Shown here one piece after another: positions 33,871 to 45,463 of a stretch of DNA of 64,000 nt. The translations under genes and the position numbers were made by a program. The stretch lies in the NCBI RefSeq assembly GCF_963678635.1, contig NC_087065.1, positions 68,326,956 through 68,390,955 of the forward strand, written 5' to 3'. The notes beneath the pieces are model-generated. The model searched no databases, was not told the DNA's origin, and worked only from the letters and a program-made list of their open reading frames with translations. Each line of letters starts with the position of its first letter. Within the stretch, counting starts at the first letter, position 1. The DNA comes from Symsagittifera roscoffensis. Lineage: Eukaryota > Xenacoelomorpha > Acoela > Convolutidae.

Positions 33871-33925
33871 AAACTGCTCGTATGAGGGTGGAGCCCTGAA
33901 TGTTCCGCCTTCCCTTTAAAGTGGC
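33871..33925 (-). mobile_element. 3' end fragment of HINE
   Basis: AAACTGCTCGTATGAGGGTG followed by GAGCCCTGAATGTTCCGCC: terminus, hairpin and ATIR only. Confidence 0.65.
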
Positions 33926-34387
33926 TGAATTAGTTTTTGGAATCTGAGTCAGCGGCAGAAATGTTAATTGGTAGCTTCAATTCACCTTAACCTTAATTCT
34001 TTTATTTCTATAATTCGTTTCCTCTTTGGTAATGATATTTAACACATAATTAGACTTCATCTAACTTAGATTATTCTTATTAGACTATTCTTCCGATCCG
34101 GTGGCCTTTTGTACTAGATCATAAAAATTAAAGCAGAGATCAATTTTGAAGACAAAAAAAACAGAAGAATTCAAATCAGAAATGCCAAAAAATAAACCGA
34201 AATAGCGCAAATACAACTATGGCTCACTCATTCATAAACTTCTCAAAATACTCTGAAAAACGAAAACTTCAGATTGTCCAGTTTAATTTCGGTCTTTTAT
34301 TTTAGCACCATTCAATTTAGCGGCGCTCCTCAACAATTTTAATCCGTGATTCTATTTTACAACTTAACACCAAAATTAATAATTTTA

Positions 34388-34482
34388 TAGTGACCCCCGC
34401 AGTCGCGTCAACAGGTTGCGAGCTTGCCTACTCTATACAAAAATTAGAACCGGCTACCACCAGCGGGCGACCTTAAAACCAG
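34388..34482 (-). repeat. GC-rich repeat shared with 49733-49850
   Basis: On the minus strand this reads GGTCGCCCGCTGG…CAAGCTCGCAACCTGTTGACGCGACTGC..GGGGTCAC, closely matching the centre of the foldback element at 49.6 kb. The flanking TACAAAACAGTCC motifs are not visible here. Confidence 0.6.
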
Positions 34483-34997
34483 AGTTCGTTGAAATGTAGT
34501 ATTGTTAAGTTTTAGGGAGTGAAATTTCAGAAATTGTTCGGTGTTAAAATGTTTGTTATTAAAAAAGTAAAAGAAACTGAATTTCATCCAAGGAAATCAT
34601 TTTCTTTTTGAGCCAATTGCTGAAAATTGAGGAAAACTCTACTCTTTTTTTCTATTTTGGCTTGGTTCGAGAGAGTTTTTGCAGACATTTCTTATCTTGA
34701 CGTATGATCTGATTTTGTTCCCTTCTCTAATCAATTTATATCCACTGTCCCGTTTTTGCCCCGAACTGAAGTTGACACAATTTCAGAGACGACCAATGTC
34801 TCTAGAGACTGATGTGTCAAGCCAAAATGTGCCTTAATTTAGCCGATAACATTGTTTTAAAATCTTGATTGAACCCATCTAATTTTGAACCTGAGCGCTT
34901 ATATAGATAGTTTTAAATGTCCACAAGGGAAAAACGCTCCTTGTTTGAGGTTTTAACAATCGCTTTGAGTTTAATCTTTTTATTTTGTTTATTTCAG

Positions 34998-35456
34998 ATC
35001 AACATCCCAAATAAAGGAATTGATGGAAATTCGCTCAACCATCATTAGAACTCCCATTCTTACCATTTGAAAAGAGTGAACAAATCAATATTCAATCTGA
35101 AAACCTTCATTGAAGTGGAATTTTTGAAGCTGCTGCAAAACTTAAGAATAAAACGAAAAGGAGAAATGGACAATTTCAGTACAAATTTCACATTATCCGA
35201 TAAAATTACAGATTCGGTTGAAACAATAAACGACCCTTGGGGGGACTTTTTCGGAGTGACCCGAACAATTTTCACCGCAATTTCACTGACTTTGCTCTGT
35301 TTGCTAACTGCAATCGGAAACATCCTGGTGATAATCTCGATTATAATAGTGCGCAGATTGAGATCGCCTCCTAATACCATAATTCTTTCCCTCGCAATCT
35401 CTGATCTCAACGTGGCCTTGTTAGTCATGCCCGTCGCAATCATCTACGAAATTAAG
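34998..35456 (+). CDS. Exon of a serotonin/biogenic-amine GPCR (TM1-TM2)
   Basis: An exon bounded by an acceptor (TATTTCAG, AG at 34996-34997) and a donor (AAG|GTTAGT, GT at 35457). Translation from the first in-frame ATG at 35166 gives 97 residues: an N-terminus with two N-glycosylation sites (N3, N7), TM1 at about 33-62 with the class A G-N pair (N52), the short R-R-L-R loop, and TM2 at about 70-93 with the conserved Asp (LAISDL, D80) and VALLVMPVAIIYEI. That TM2 resembles insect and mollusc 5-HT7/5-HT1-type receptors. In the 5' UTR a 15-codon upstream ORF (35023-35070) precedes the main ATG. The next exon should carry the TM3 D and DRY motif; I did not find it downstream, so it lies beyond a very large intron, outside the window, or is lost. 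Amine specificity is inferred. Confidence 0.8.
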
Positions 35457-36422
35457 GTTAGTCTATAATAAACTAATTGGACCACTTTAAATCACCGCAA
35501 GCCTTTCCAACAACCCCCCCTCCCTCCAATTCCATATCTTTATTTCAGGGTACAAATAATGATAGCATACAGTGGATATAATAGCGGCTGCCCCCCCCCC
35601 CCCCCCCCACACACTCCTCATCAACTAAAGAGTTCCCATTTGGTACTGTTTTATGAAATCCCAAAACGACAAAATTCGGCTAAGTACCAGTCTTTATAGT
35701 GTTTTAGAAGAGCTCGGAAAATCAGATCGGTCGATTAAAAAAGCCCTCTTAAAATTTTTTAAATGCACCCCCTCGATAACATTTTACATTCACGCCTCCT
35801 GAAAAGTCAAGGAGCAAAATCTGGGTGCAGATTCCTAAAGAACATTGCCATTCAATTTATTATTCAGTTCAGAATCTGAGTTTTTTTTGGAATTAACACG
35901 CTTTCGGCAGCCTTATTGAGTTTTCTACGTGCAGGCTCCTTTTACGATATGGATCGTTAAATTGCACTTCAAAGTCTCGCGTTCGGAAATGTTCTGTCGT
36001 AAAAAATCACGAAGACGATTCACAAGTGCGCAACTTTGCAGCCAAAAATCAAAATAGCTCTTTTTGAGCTCGAAACTTTTGACAGGAGTATCTATCGTTT
36101 GTATGGGATTTTGTCAACCGACGAGACACTTAAATGTTTTTTTTTCACAAAGTTTTCTCTCAAGAAACCCTTTTTCTCTCCAAAAATTTTTGAGAAAAAA
36201 GTCTGTCATGATATTCTTGGTAAAACGATTGAGGTAAAAGTCTTGCAAAAAGTCCACTTTTGATCCGCATAAAACAGCAAAAATCTCTATCATTTTAAAG
36301 TATAGGATTTATTTGCCGTAAGGCTTTAAAAAAAAGATGTTTTATTCTAATTTGCTTTTACATCAACCAGAGCGTTTCGTCTAAAACTATGGAGGGGTGC
36401 AACTGATCGACTAACACCAAGC
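35457..36422. other. Putative receptor intron, AT-rich
   Basis: Begins with GTTAGT. Contains an 18-C tract (35591-35608). No exon matching TM3 of an amine receptor was found here. Confidence 0.45.
35591..35608. repeat. Homopolymer C tract (18)
   Basis: Uninterrupted C18. Other G/C homopolymer tracts lie at 32644-32653, 41429-41442, 41689-41702, 44262-44280, 48446-48461 and 52450-52464. Confidence 0.95.
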
Positions 36423-36493
36423 TCGACTAGCCTAGAAATCGACTAGCCTAATGGTCGACTAGCCTAAAGGTCGACTAGCCTAAAGGTCGACTA
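36423..36493 (+). repeat. 16-bp minisatellite
   Basis: About four and a half units of CGACTAGCCTAAAGGT, the first 18 bp long and the later ones 16 bp. Confidence 0.9.
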
Positions 36494-36599
36494 ACAACAT
36501 ATCTAACCGGCTATCTAAATCAGCGGCAGCTACTGATATACGCGCGCGCTATGTACCGAACAAATTTAGCATACAAGTGTTTATTTAGCAACTGATTTT

Positions 36600-37095
36600 T
36601 GTTACGACTTTCGAAGAAAACGGAATGTTTATGCTCGTTGTGGTTTTTTTATTCAGTCAATTTTCGCCGATCGAAACAATAGTTTTCGACAAAAATTTTT
36701 ACACCTCATTGAATATAGCAACTTTCTGAGTTTAAATGTAGAAAGATATTTTAGGTCCGATTATTTTTTGAAAAGTTCTGGGGGTTTGAAAATTGCCAAA
36801 TTGGCCATGTTCTGGACTTAATGATGCTTCCTTTGAAGAATTTATTCATAATGCTGAGAGTGTAACGCGAATTTATTTATGCGTGGCAAATTATACCGCT
36901 CAACAAAATTGTTCCAAATTGAATTGAGGCTAGCTAATCAGATGGTCGTATTAATATTGTACGACTCAACATTTCACACTTTGATATTGTCCAAAAGTTA
37001 TAAGTTTTCAATATTTGTCCCCAAAAAACTATTCAATGTGAACTAGATGACAGTTGGATTATTCAGGGTTTTGCCCTGGTATACGAGCAGTCTTG
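36600..37095 (+). mobile_element. HINE copy, second subfamily
   Basis: Starts TTGTTACGACTTTCGAAG (shortened 5' hairpin), has GTAACGCGAATTTATTTATG instead of the usual palindrome, and ends CAGTTGGATTATTCAGGG, hairpin, ATACGAGCAGTCTTG. The fragment at 575-810 shares its interior, so it defines an older subfamily. Confidence 0.75.
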
Positions 37096-37122
37096 TTTCT
37101 CTTCAATTCAATTTGGTTCATA

Positions 37123-37793
37123 CAGTGCTGATTTAAATTATCCGGACAAAACGAGTAAACTTGAATTTTCAAACACGTTTTTCTTAAATTGAGATAAGAT
37201 TAGACAAAAGGTGAGGAGAACAAAAGCTGCTTACAGTTTCATCAGAATTGATATGGTGCAGTTTTTTCTCCGAAATTCGCAACCAAAGTTTTACCCCAAA
37301 AATGGGTAATTTTTTTTCAATCAATCGAGATTTATGCTGAAACTACTTTGTTATTTGATCAGGAATATATATCACAAGAAGCCTCTTACACAGGACAACA
37401 AAGTTCTAGAAGGTTTAAATCTCCAAAAACCTGTAGAAAAGAAAATATTTTTGCTTGTGTTTTAACAATTTTTAAACCATTTACTCAAATTTTTGGAGAT
37501 TTTACCCTGCTAGAACTTTGTCGGGCTGTGTAAGAGGCTTCTTGTGATATATATTCCTCATCAATTAAGAAAGTAGTTTCAGCGTAATTTTTGATTAATT
37601 GAAAAAAGCCAAAATGACCCATTTTTGAGGAAAAATTTTGGTTGCGAATTTCGGCCATATCAATTCTGATGAAATTTTAAGCAACTTTTGTTCTCCTCAC
37701 TTTTTGTGTAATTTTAATCCAATTTGAAAAAAACGCGCATGAAAACTCAAATTTTGTTCATTTTGTCTGGATAAGTTAGACCAATTTTCACCA
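37123..37793. mobile_element. Foldback Tc1/mariner-type MITE, copy 1
   Basis: A long palindrome with arms of about 300 bp around a short unpaired centre near 37450. The left end is TA|CAGTGCTGATTTAAATTA then TCCGGACAAAACG; the right arm repeats it inverted, ending less cleanly near 37793. CAGTGCTG next to a TA target is how Tc1-family inverted repeats begin. No transposase. The second copy at 63376-63927 confirms the ends. Confidence 0.75.
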
Positions 37794-38694
37794 ATATTAT
37801 ATAAGGTTCTTTCTTTATTTTGGTAATCGAAAAGAGCTAAGATAGATATTAACCGATTTACGCCTTTTTTTGAGTACTCCTTTGTTTTTTTTTCACATTT
37901 CAAAACAGACAATTAGTTTTGCTGGCTCAAAATGAGTTTTTTTCAATGCCCCCATTAAAAAACCGAATTTTGAGGAGAATAATTGTCAAGTAAATTGTCA
38001 TTTTGCCCTCTTTTTATTCTGCTGATTATTTGATTGCAGGTCTTACGTCATAGGGAAATGTTGAAAACTTTGTCTCTTTGTGAACAAAAAACTAATTTAT
38101 TTATTTTTTTCACAAAGCCCAAAATGGACTCTCTTGACAATTTGAAATTCTGAAGCTATTTTGAAAATCAAAGAACATCTTTCGATACAATGGCAAAAAT
38201 AAAGAAAGCAGTCGTAGCAAATGGTGACGCTATCGTGAAACAAAACTAGCAAGTTCAAAAAATGTGGCAATGCATACTGAATCAGCGATAACAAATATTC
38301 CTACAACTGAATTTTCAGTGATTCAGTGATGATTATCCATTATCCTTTATCATGATACAGACAAAAATTTGCCTACGGCGAGATTGCTTTAATGCTTGCC
38401 TCATATGTTATAGACAGCAATTTGACGTAATCTTAGAAACCTTTAATGGCCGTGTTTTAGCAATGAAAAACGGCCGAGTTTATCTTGAAGTTAGCCCAGA
38501 TTGGTTTCGCATGGATACTCGTCGCCAAATCGCTGAAAATTCATTTTTAGGAACATTTTATTGATGATTCAGTGTTCATTCCCAAAAAGAAAAAGGAAAT
38601 TCATTTATTCAGAGATGAAATAGTAATACATTATCCATCATTCAGCGCTTTGAATCAGAATTTATGCCAGTGATATTTCAGTAATGAAAGATAA
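37794..38694. other. AT-rich stretch, nothing certain
   Basis: A 70-codon plus-strand ORF at 38352-38564 has a less AT-rich 3' half (encoding NGRVYLEVSPDWFRMDTRR) but no recognisable family. GATTCAGTG motifs on both sides hint at an old insertion. Confidence 0.35.
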
Positions 38695-39224
38695 CAAGAC
38701 TGCTCGTATCAGGGCGAAGCGCTAAATGTTCCGACTGCCTTTTAAAATTTATGAAGCAGTAATAACATTAGAAAATTCAATGAAATAAAACAAAATGAAA
38801 AAAAAATTTCTAAAATTTGAAATTTTTTATGAAAATCATCACCGCACACGCCATTTAGAGTACAAAAAGATAGATTTCGCTCCTTGTAACAAACCAATTA
38901 CAGCAAATAAGCTTCTTTTAACCAATTTGGAACGATTTCTAAGACGGATTAAATCTCCACTTACACGTTAATAGCGCGAAATATATCGCGCGTTAATTGT
39001 CCCTAATTGGCCAAAATGGCAATCTTTAAACCCCCGTAACTTTACGAAAAAAGATCACAGGTAAAATATCTTTTCAAATTTGAGCTCATGACAACTATAC
39101 CTGTCGAATGATGTTAAAAAAATCCGTCAAAAATGGCTAGTTAAAAAGTCGAAATTTGTCTGAAGAAAAAAAAACCCACCCCGAGCACAAATATTCCGTT
39201 ACTTTCGTATCGAAAGTCGGAACA
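38695..39224 (-). mobile_element. Complete HINE copy
   Basis: 530 bp with all landmarks. The 3' hairpin has substitutions (CAGGGCGAAGCGCTA), and the 5' terminus reads GTCGGAACA at 39216-39224. Confidence 0.85.
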
Positions 39225-39627
39225 AAAATCTGGAATTTTGTGTTATATCAGAGTATCACCCGTTTTATATCAGAGTATCTTCCCTGTCGATATTCTGTTT
39301 TTAAAATTTCTTTTTTAAATTTGTCTATTTGTCAGTTTTGTTATTCCAACTTTCAAACTTGTAAAGTTTTCTCAAGCTTTAATATCATGATTTTTTACGT
39401 TTCTTGTTTTTATCTTGACAAAATTGGCTTTTTTGGCTATAACTTTGCTAAAATTTGTGGAAAACTTCACAACAGTTTGCACCTATGAAAAAAATTTTTG
39501 TTGGTTCGTTTGAAGTTTTCAAGTATTATCATTTGAATATGTCCGGGATGAAAAATCAAGTGGTCCCAATAAAACCCTTGCGGAACAAAAATAGTTTTGA
39601 GAAAATCTCTAAAATAGCCAAAATCTT
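39225..39627. other. AT-rich stretch, nothing recognised
   Basis: No gene or repeat recognised. Open frames here are continuations through repeats. Confidence 0.4.
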
Positions 39628-39862
39628 TGGGCAGACGCTCCCTTCAGGGATTCGGACCACTGACCCACTGTCCACTCTTGCTATTATCTACTTTGTCGTA
39701 GTGTTCCTAAATCTTTTCCAAACTGCCTTTGGCAACAATCTAATTTAGTTCTGGAACTAAAACAAAATTGCTCAAAATATTTGACGATATATATTTGTGT
39801 CGCACCGTCCCTAAGTTTTCTCCAAAGGGGCCTTTGGCACCAATCTATTCTAGTTTTGAACT
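39628..39862 (+). mobile_element. Diverged fragment(s) of the hAT-like MITE family
   Basis: CCCTTCAGGGATTCGGACC and two copies of a TTTTC…CCTTTGGC.(A)CCAAT block (about 39713 and 39818) match the interior of the MITE at 29584-29870. No termini are visible. Confidence 0.5.
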
Positions 39863-40062
39863 TCAACAGGACTGCTCGATCAAAGTGAAACTTTGAAAAC
39901 TCAAAAAACTAAATTTTCAAAAACTATTCAACACTTACATCACGATTAATGTCATTTGTAAAAGGATATATTTAGCGACTAGCAAAGCAGAGTATTTGAG
40001 CCGATTCAATTTCCAATGACTGTGAGTGCAAATTAACTAACAGTTCTAGTATTATAACACAA

Positions 40063-40536
40063 CAAGACCGCTCGTATATCAGGACAAGGCTCTGAATAAA
40101 CGGACTGCATTTTAGGGCCAATTGAAACGTTTTTTTAAATAAAAATTGAATAAAAGTTTTTTTAAGAAAAGTTTTTTCTTCATTGATCACCCAAATGTTA
40201 TGTTAAATTCAAAAAAATGTATTAATATAATTATGATTAATATATGATTAATAAAATTATGATTAATATAATTTATGAGCTGGATCATTTCGCCACATTT
40301 ACTACGCGTAAATACAAAGTCGGAAATTGCGCACAAAATAATTGTATCAAACTTTTGAAAACGCATAACATTTGGAAACATATTCGAAGGTTAAAAAAAC
40401 ATTGAATTTGATACTTGCGATCATGATTTTTAAAAATTGAGATGATGAAAAAAATTCCGTAGCTAATTAAACAGTCAAATTTGGTGAGAAAAAAACAGCA
40501 CTACATATTGTGCCACTTTTTCCAAAAATCGGAGCA
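40063..40536 (-). mobile_element. Diverged HINE copy
   Basis: 3' end CAAGACCGCTCGTATATCAG, hairpin eroded; a GTGAGAAAAAAACAGCAC block; 5' end ATCGGAGCA at 40528-40536. The middle is replaced by an ATTAATAT-rich stretch. Confidence 0.6.
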
Positions 40537-42225
40537 AAAATCAAAACTCTTGGTACATAATCTTAGCATCAAATAATTTGCTCGTCCCAAAAATTTCTAG
40601 TGTAAGTAGCACTTGATTTTTGCGCGCCCTGCTGGAAACTAATTTATAACAACTAACTTGACTCAGTTGAAAATAGAAACGTTAAGGATGCAATTTTTTA
40701 GGCCCACTCTTCGCTGTTTTTTAATGGCGGATTAGATGTACGTCAATACATTGTTTTCATCGTAGAAAAAATGAGTTATTGATACAAAAAACCGCACGCT
40801 AAAGTTTAAAACTTTTTAATGAATCGAAATTTTCCGCTTCAAATGGATCAAAAAAGGTGGAAAGTTAAAAATAAAACATAATCTCAACCCCGCGTAAAGT
40901 AATAAGCACTTCTTCCGTGGTTTTCAATTTTTGATCAAGCTAAAAAGTTTTGAGGTGTTTTTAGACTAATAGATTAGTAAATTGTTTTCAAGCTTAAACT
41001 AAAATAAAAAAAGTTTGAATGATTGACAACTTGCTGCCAAGTAGAATGAGAGAACGTCGTTAAACCATATGGCCTGTTTTTTAATATCTCTGATAAAAAA
41101 GGCGGATGTCACCACGTGTGATTTATTCACATTCTTTCTTTCACAACTAATTTTTTTAAATTTTGAATCCCTTCCGAAGTGGAACGAAGATCAGCTCAGC
41201 TATTTGTTTTTTTTAAAGGAAAATTCCGAGGCACTGGTGATTTAAAATGCACAAAATAAAGGCCTTTTTTATTTTTCTGTACAATATAAATTATATTTGG
41301 ATATAATAAAAATTATATTTTTACATTATATTTGTATCTCTTCTATTCCCCTTTTGTAAAATGGAGAGATTAGTTAATAGGTTCAAAGTATCATATGCTT
41401 AACCGTTGAATCATTTCTGCATAGAGGTGGGGGGGGGGGGGGTAGTTTACGAGATCCACTTGTTTTAACTAAAAGGGGTGTGCCAATTTGTCACTCCAAT
41501 TTTTCCGCATTAACCAACTCATGAGTCATGCACACCAGAAACTTGGGACGATTTGAGATTCGAGGATGCTAACCACCAAGTTTAGAGTTTACCGGGAGAG
41601 GATGCCATTTTGGCTCTTACACAGATTTGTAAGTCCACCAGAACCGATCTTTTTACATCCAGTGTTAGGCAATTTTAACGCTGCCCCTCCCCCCCCCCCC
41701 CCGCCTCAAAGTTAAACTCCATTTTGGCACCAAAAAGCAGATTTCACAAAAAAGCACCCCAAACTGCTTTAACGGCAATGAGGACGGTATAGGAAGGGCG
41801 TGTTTTTATGTGAAGGGCGCCGTTTATAAAGCACACTAAATCGATTTCGTCAAATCTGAAATCGTAACAGATCGATAAAAAAATTTCCCTTTCCCTATAC
41901 TTTTGAGTAATTTAAATTGAAGTTCAAATTACGCATCTGACTCAGTCACAAACTGACGTCTAGTTTATATTTGAAAGAAATAATAATTTCACTTCAATTT
42001 ATTGTTCAATTGTTCCTTAACCCCCAGAGATTTGCATCAAAAGACTCTCGAGACAAAATCTTCCTCTCGAAAGCTCAGCCAAATTATATTAAATTAGAAA
42101 GCGGCCTTTCCCAAGCCTGTTGAAATCAATGTTTTTCCAAGACTTTTGTAGTCACAATTTTCGCAAGACTCAAAAAAAATTTATTCCAATGCTCAAAGTA
42201 AAATTTTTCGCAAAACTCAAAGTAA
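40537..42225. other. AT-rich stretch with G and C tracts
   Basis: Contains G14 at 41429-41442 and C14 at 41689-41702. No gene recognised. Confidence 0.4.
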
Positions 42226-42237
42226 AAATTTTTCCAA

Positions 42238-42495
42238 GACTTTTCTGAGACTGTCCGAGTAAAATGTTTGCCGAGACTGTCGAAGTAACAACGTTCCCGA
42301 GACTGTCGAACTAAAATTTTTCCCAAGACTGTCAAGGTAAACATTTTCCCGAGACTGTCGAAGGAAAAAAATTTCCCAAGACTGTCGAAGTTGACATTTT
42401 CCCGAGACTGTCGAACTAAAATTTTTCCCGAGACTATTAAGGTAAACATTTTCCCGAGAATGTCCAGGTAAAAATTTTCCGAGACTGTCCACCTA
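42238..42495 (+). repeat. 26-bp minisatellite
   Basis: About ten units of the type GAGACTGTCGAA.TAAA.ATTTTTCCC. The GACTGT landmark recurs every 25-27 bp (42249, 42275, 42301, 42327, 42353, 42380, 42406, 42432, 42458, 42483). More degenerate units precede it from about 42190. Minus-strand open frames across it simply reflect the repeat. Confidence 0.92.
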
Positions 42496-42499
42496 AAAT

Positions 42500-43614
42500 T
42501 TGTACACCTAAAACTGAAGCAATCTAAGAGAACAGTTCTTCTTCCAGTTTTCACGGGATTTCTGGAGTTTTTCGAACAGCTACAATTTTCTCCAGGCATT
42601 TTTCACAGTTTTCAGTTGGCATTTTTCATATTGTTCGAAAAACTAACGGTTTTTGAAGAGGAAAAAGTGCTGGCCACACTTATTCCTAAGTTTATCGGGC
42701 AAAATTATAAGCTTCCCGTACAAAAAACTATAGAATTTCATTTTGAATGTTCCAACTATTGAAAATAGGGACGAATTTTTCATTCGGGTGCATTGACGAT
42801 GTTTCTCCACGCAAAATTAGGTTCCACAAACAATCATTGGATTGGGTGGAGTTATGTGTCATATTATAGGAAACTTTTTCAAGCGTAATTCGGAAGACAT
42901 TAAAAAATTTTCCGAACGTACCAAGATCGAGTTATGTTCGCTATATAACATTTGGTTGCTTAACTTTAGAAAAATTGGTTTTTTCAACAAAAAACTTCAT
43001 TCAAAACTTCCTTAGCGCTTTCTTGGTCCTAATTTTTTTTTAATGAAAAATTATTGTGAAATGTTTTTGTTATTCATTTTTTGACGTCAATTGTTCCTGA
43101 TTAGGCCTAATTAGCTAAATTTATACGAATTTATGTAGTTCTGTCATGACAGAATGAACAAAAAAACACAATATATGGAAGAAGAAAATGATAAAACATT
43201 TTTCGTAATGTTCTTATGAACGTGCTGGTAACATTCTGTGCTAATTGCACAGCAATTGATTTTCTTTTTTGGATGACATTTAACCGCACCACATTAAATT
43301 ATCTTCAGATTTAAATATATTTTGAGATATAAACTCTGGATGCTATTTTTGATTATTTACTTCTGTATGAAACAAAGTATTCCATAAAAAGACAAAACTA
43401 TTGTTTATCTACTTGCTTACGAAATAAAACTTGTTAAATATGACAAATTACCTGATACTTAAAAATACATATATGGAAAACGCACGTTTTCTTCAAACTA
43501 AATTTTACTTAAGCCGGTACTTTCCAGTTCGTCCCTGGCTTTTTTTTCCTTTTTACGGACGCCTCACTTTTAAAACTTACCTGCGAATATTTTTGATGAA
43601 GTTATGCCGTAAAT
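42500..43614. other. AT-rich stretch, nothing recognised
   Basis: No gene or repeat recognised. Confidence 0.4.
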
Positions 43615-43900
43615 GTTTTTTCCAAAGTTGATATTGCGAAGCAAAAATTTTCAATAAATTTTTCTAAGTTGAACTTTTTCCAAGGAATTTTCAAAATTGA
43701 GCTAGACCCGTTTTGAAAACGGCAAAAATGATCAATGTAATCAAGCTTTTCCCATCCTCTTTCTTTTTGGCTCAATCGAGTAAACCTATTTCAATTTTGC
43801 CCCAGTTCACCCAATTTTGGGTTTTTCAATTTCATATTTTGACCAAATTACAAAAAAGTTTTGTCGGACCCGAGATTTGAATTTCAGACTTTTTGACCTT
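43615..43900 (+). repeat. Long inverted repeat, left arm
   Basis: Pairs with 45137-45414: about 285 bp at high identity, outer ends TTCCAAAGTTGATATTGCG. Its inner continuation (CTATTTTCCCAAAATGGT) recurs at about 56092, so the arm belongs to a dispersed family. Confidence 0.85.
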
Positions 43901-44261
43901 TGGACTATTTTCCCAAAATGGTGGTAAAAATGGATAATTTTTTGTTAAACTTTGGTATTAACAAATGCTATACAAAAAAAAATTAGAAAAATGTTAACAA
44001 TTTGTTAAAATAAATAAACTTTCTGACTTTAGAAAAAAATGAAATGACATTAAGTTCAAAATCAAACTCAATTACGCCACTTTTGAAGTACTTAAATGAC
44101 GATAAATTTAAAGTTAAGGATTTAAGAACACTAATTCATTCCACTGGGATTTAATACCCATTGTAATTTCAACTTTCTTGCTGCCTTTTGATAAGATGAC
44201 TTGAAAGGACACCATTTAAATGCTGGGGTAACATTAAATGACCCGAACCGCTTTCTTTTCG

Positions 44262-44280
44262 CCCCCCCCCCCCCCCCCCC
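44262..44280. repeat. Homopolymer C tract (19)
   Basis: Uninterrupted C19, the longest G/C homopolymer in the window. Confidence 0.95.
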
Positions 44281-45136
44281 GTCTTAAGGCTTAATAGGAG
44301 AAAGGTGTCCCAAGACCCAAAGGGCAATTGTAATCCAGTTTTTGAGAGATGACAGAACGAGTTTTTAATTATCCAATTCAAATTGTTCCCAAGTTGCTAG
44401 TACCGAACATTTTTTTGATTGTGAATTTGAAGGAAGATAACGCGCCAAAAAAATAATACAAGAAAACAACAGAGAATTCTTGAGAAAAAAAGAAAGGAAA
44501 AAAAAACATTTTCATTTTTTTTTAAAGTTCTATCATTGTTCCAAATTCTATGTCTAAGCCATTGCATTTGGATCATTTTATCCCCAGCGTACAGGAATAA
44601 AATATCGTTTTTAATGCTTGTTTTGTTTCTTCTCCAAACGAAAAAATTGTCTCTGAATTAAATTATTAGAAGATAATATTTGAGTCGTTTTCATCAGATC
44701 AAAATAAAAATTGTTTCTTCTAAAAACTTTTGTTTACTAAAATAATAGAAATAATAAAATTGGCAAGTTGGAATTCTGGCTTTATTGGAAGTTATCTCTT
44801 AACAAGTACACGAGGAATTGATGTGTCTCAGAGGTGCATAGGCATTTGTGTACCAGGCGTTTGTGTCCTTGACAAAAGAGTCCGAAGTTATAAAATCGTA
44901 CCAGAAATTTATGTCCCAGACAAAAATTTCTGAAATTGTTTTGCAAAACTAACGTTTTTGGTTTGACCTTGTGATGTTTAATGCTTTGTTCTTTTGAGGT
45001 TGTTTGATCGTTCTTTATTTAGATTCTATGCGTCCAATTAGCCATAGAACAGTCAAAGTGAGACAAAACTTTCAAGAACAATTTGAATTTTGAAAGCGAG
45101 AAGCGAGTTTGGCCGATCAATGAAATCATTAGTTTC

Positions 45137-45414
45137 AAGGTCAAAAAGTCTGAAATTCACATCTCGGGTCCGACAAAAAATTTTCGTAATTTGGTCAAAA
45201 TTTGAAATTGAAAAATTGGGTGAACTGGGGCAAAATTGAAATGGGTAGACTCGATTGAGCCAAAAAGAAAGAGGATGGGAAAAGCTTGATTACATTGATC
45301 ATTTTGCCGTTTTCAAAACGGGTCTACCTCAACTTTGAAAATTCCTTGGAAAAAATTCAACTTAGAAAAATTGGTTGAAAATTTTTGCTTCGCAATATCA
45401 ACTTTGGAAAAAAA
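45137..45414 (-). repeat. Long inverted repeat, right arm
   Basis: Inverted match to 43615-43900. It lies downstream of the transposase remnant, inside the inferred MULE ends, so the left arm may be the same part of a second, inverted MULE copy. Confidence 0.85.
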
Positions 45415-45463
45415 TTGACTTTGAATTATAGTTTGATGTTGCTGCTGCACCCTTTTAGGAAAC

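Noticed and set aside
42238-42495. CRISPR-like array
   Set aside because: Units are contiguous and degenerate with no unique spacers, and the genome is eukaryotic.
42126-42599. 157- and 91-codon minus-strand ORFs with repeated DSLGK-like units
   Set aside because: They are translations of the 26-bp minisatellite; two frames are open at once because the repeat lacks stops.
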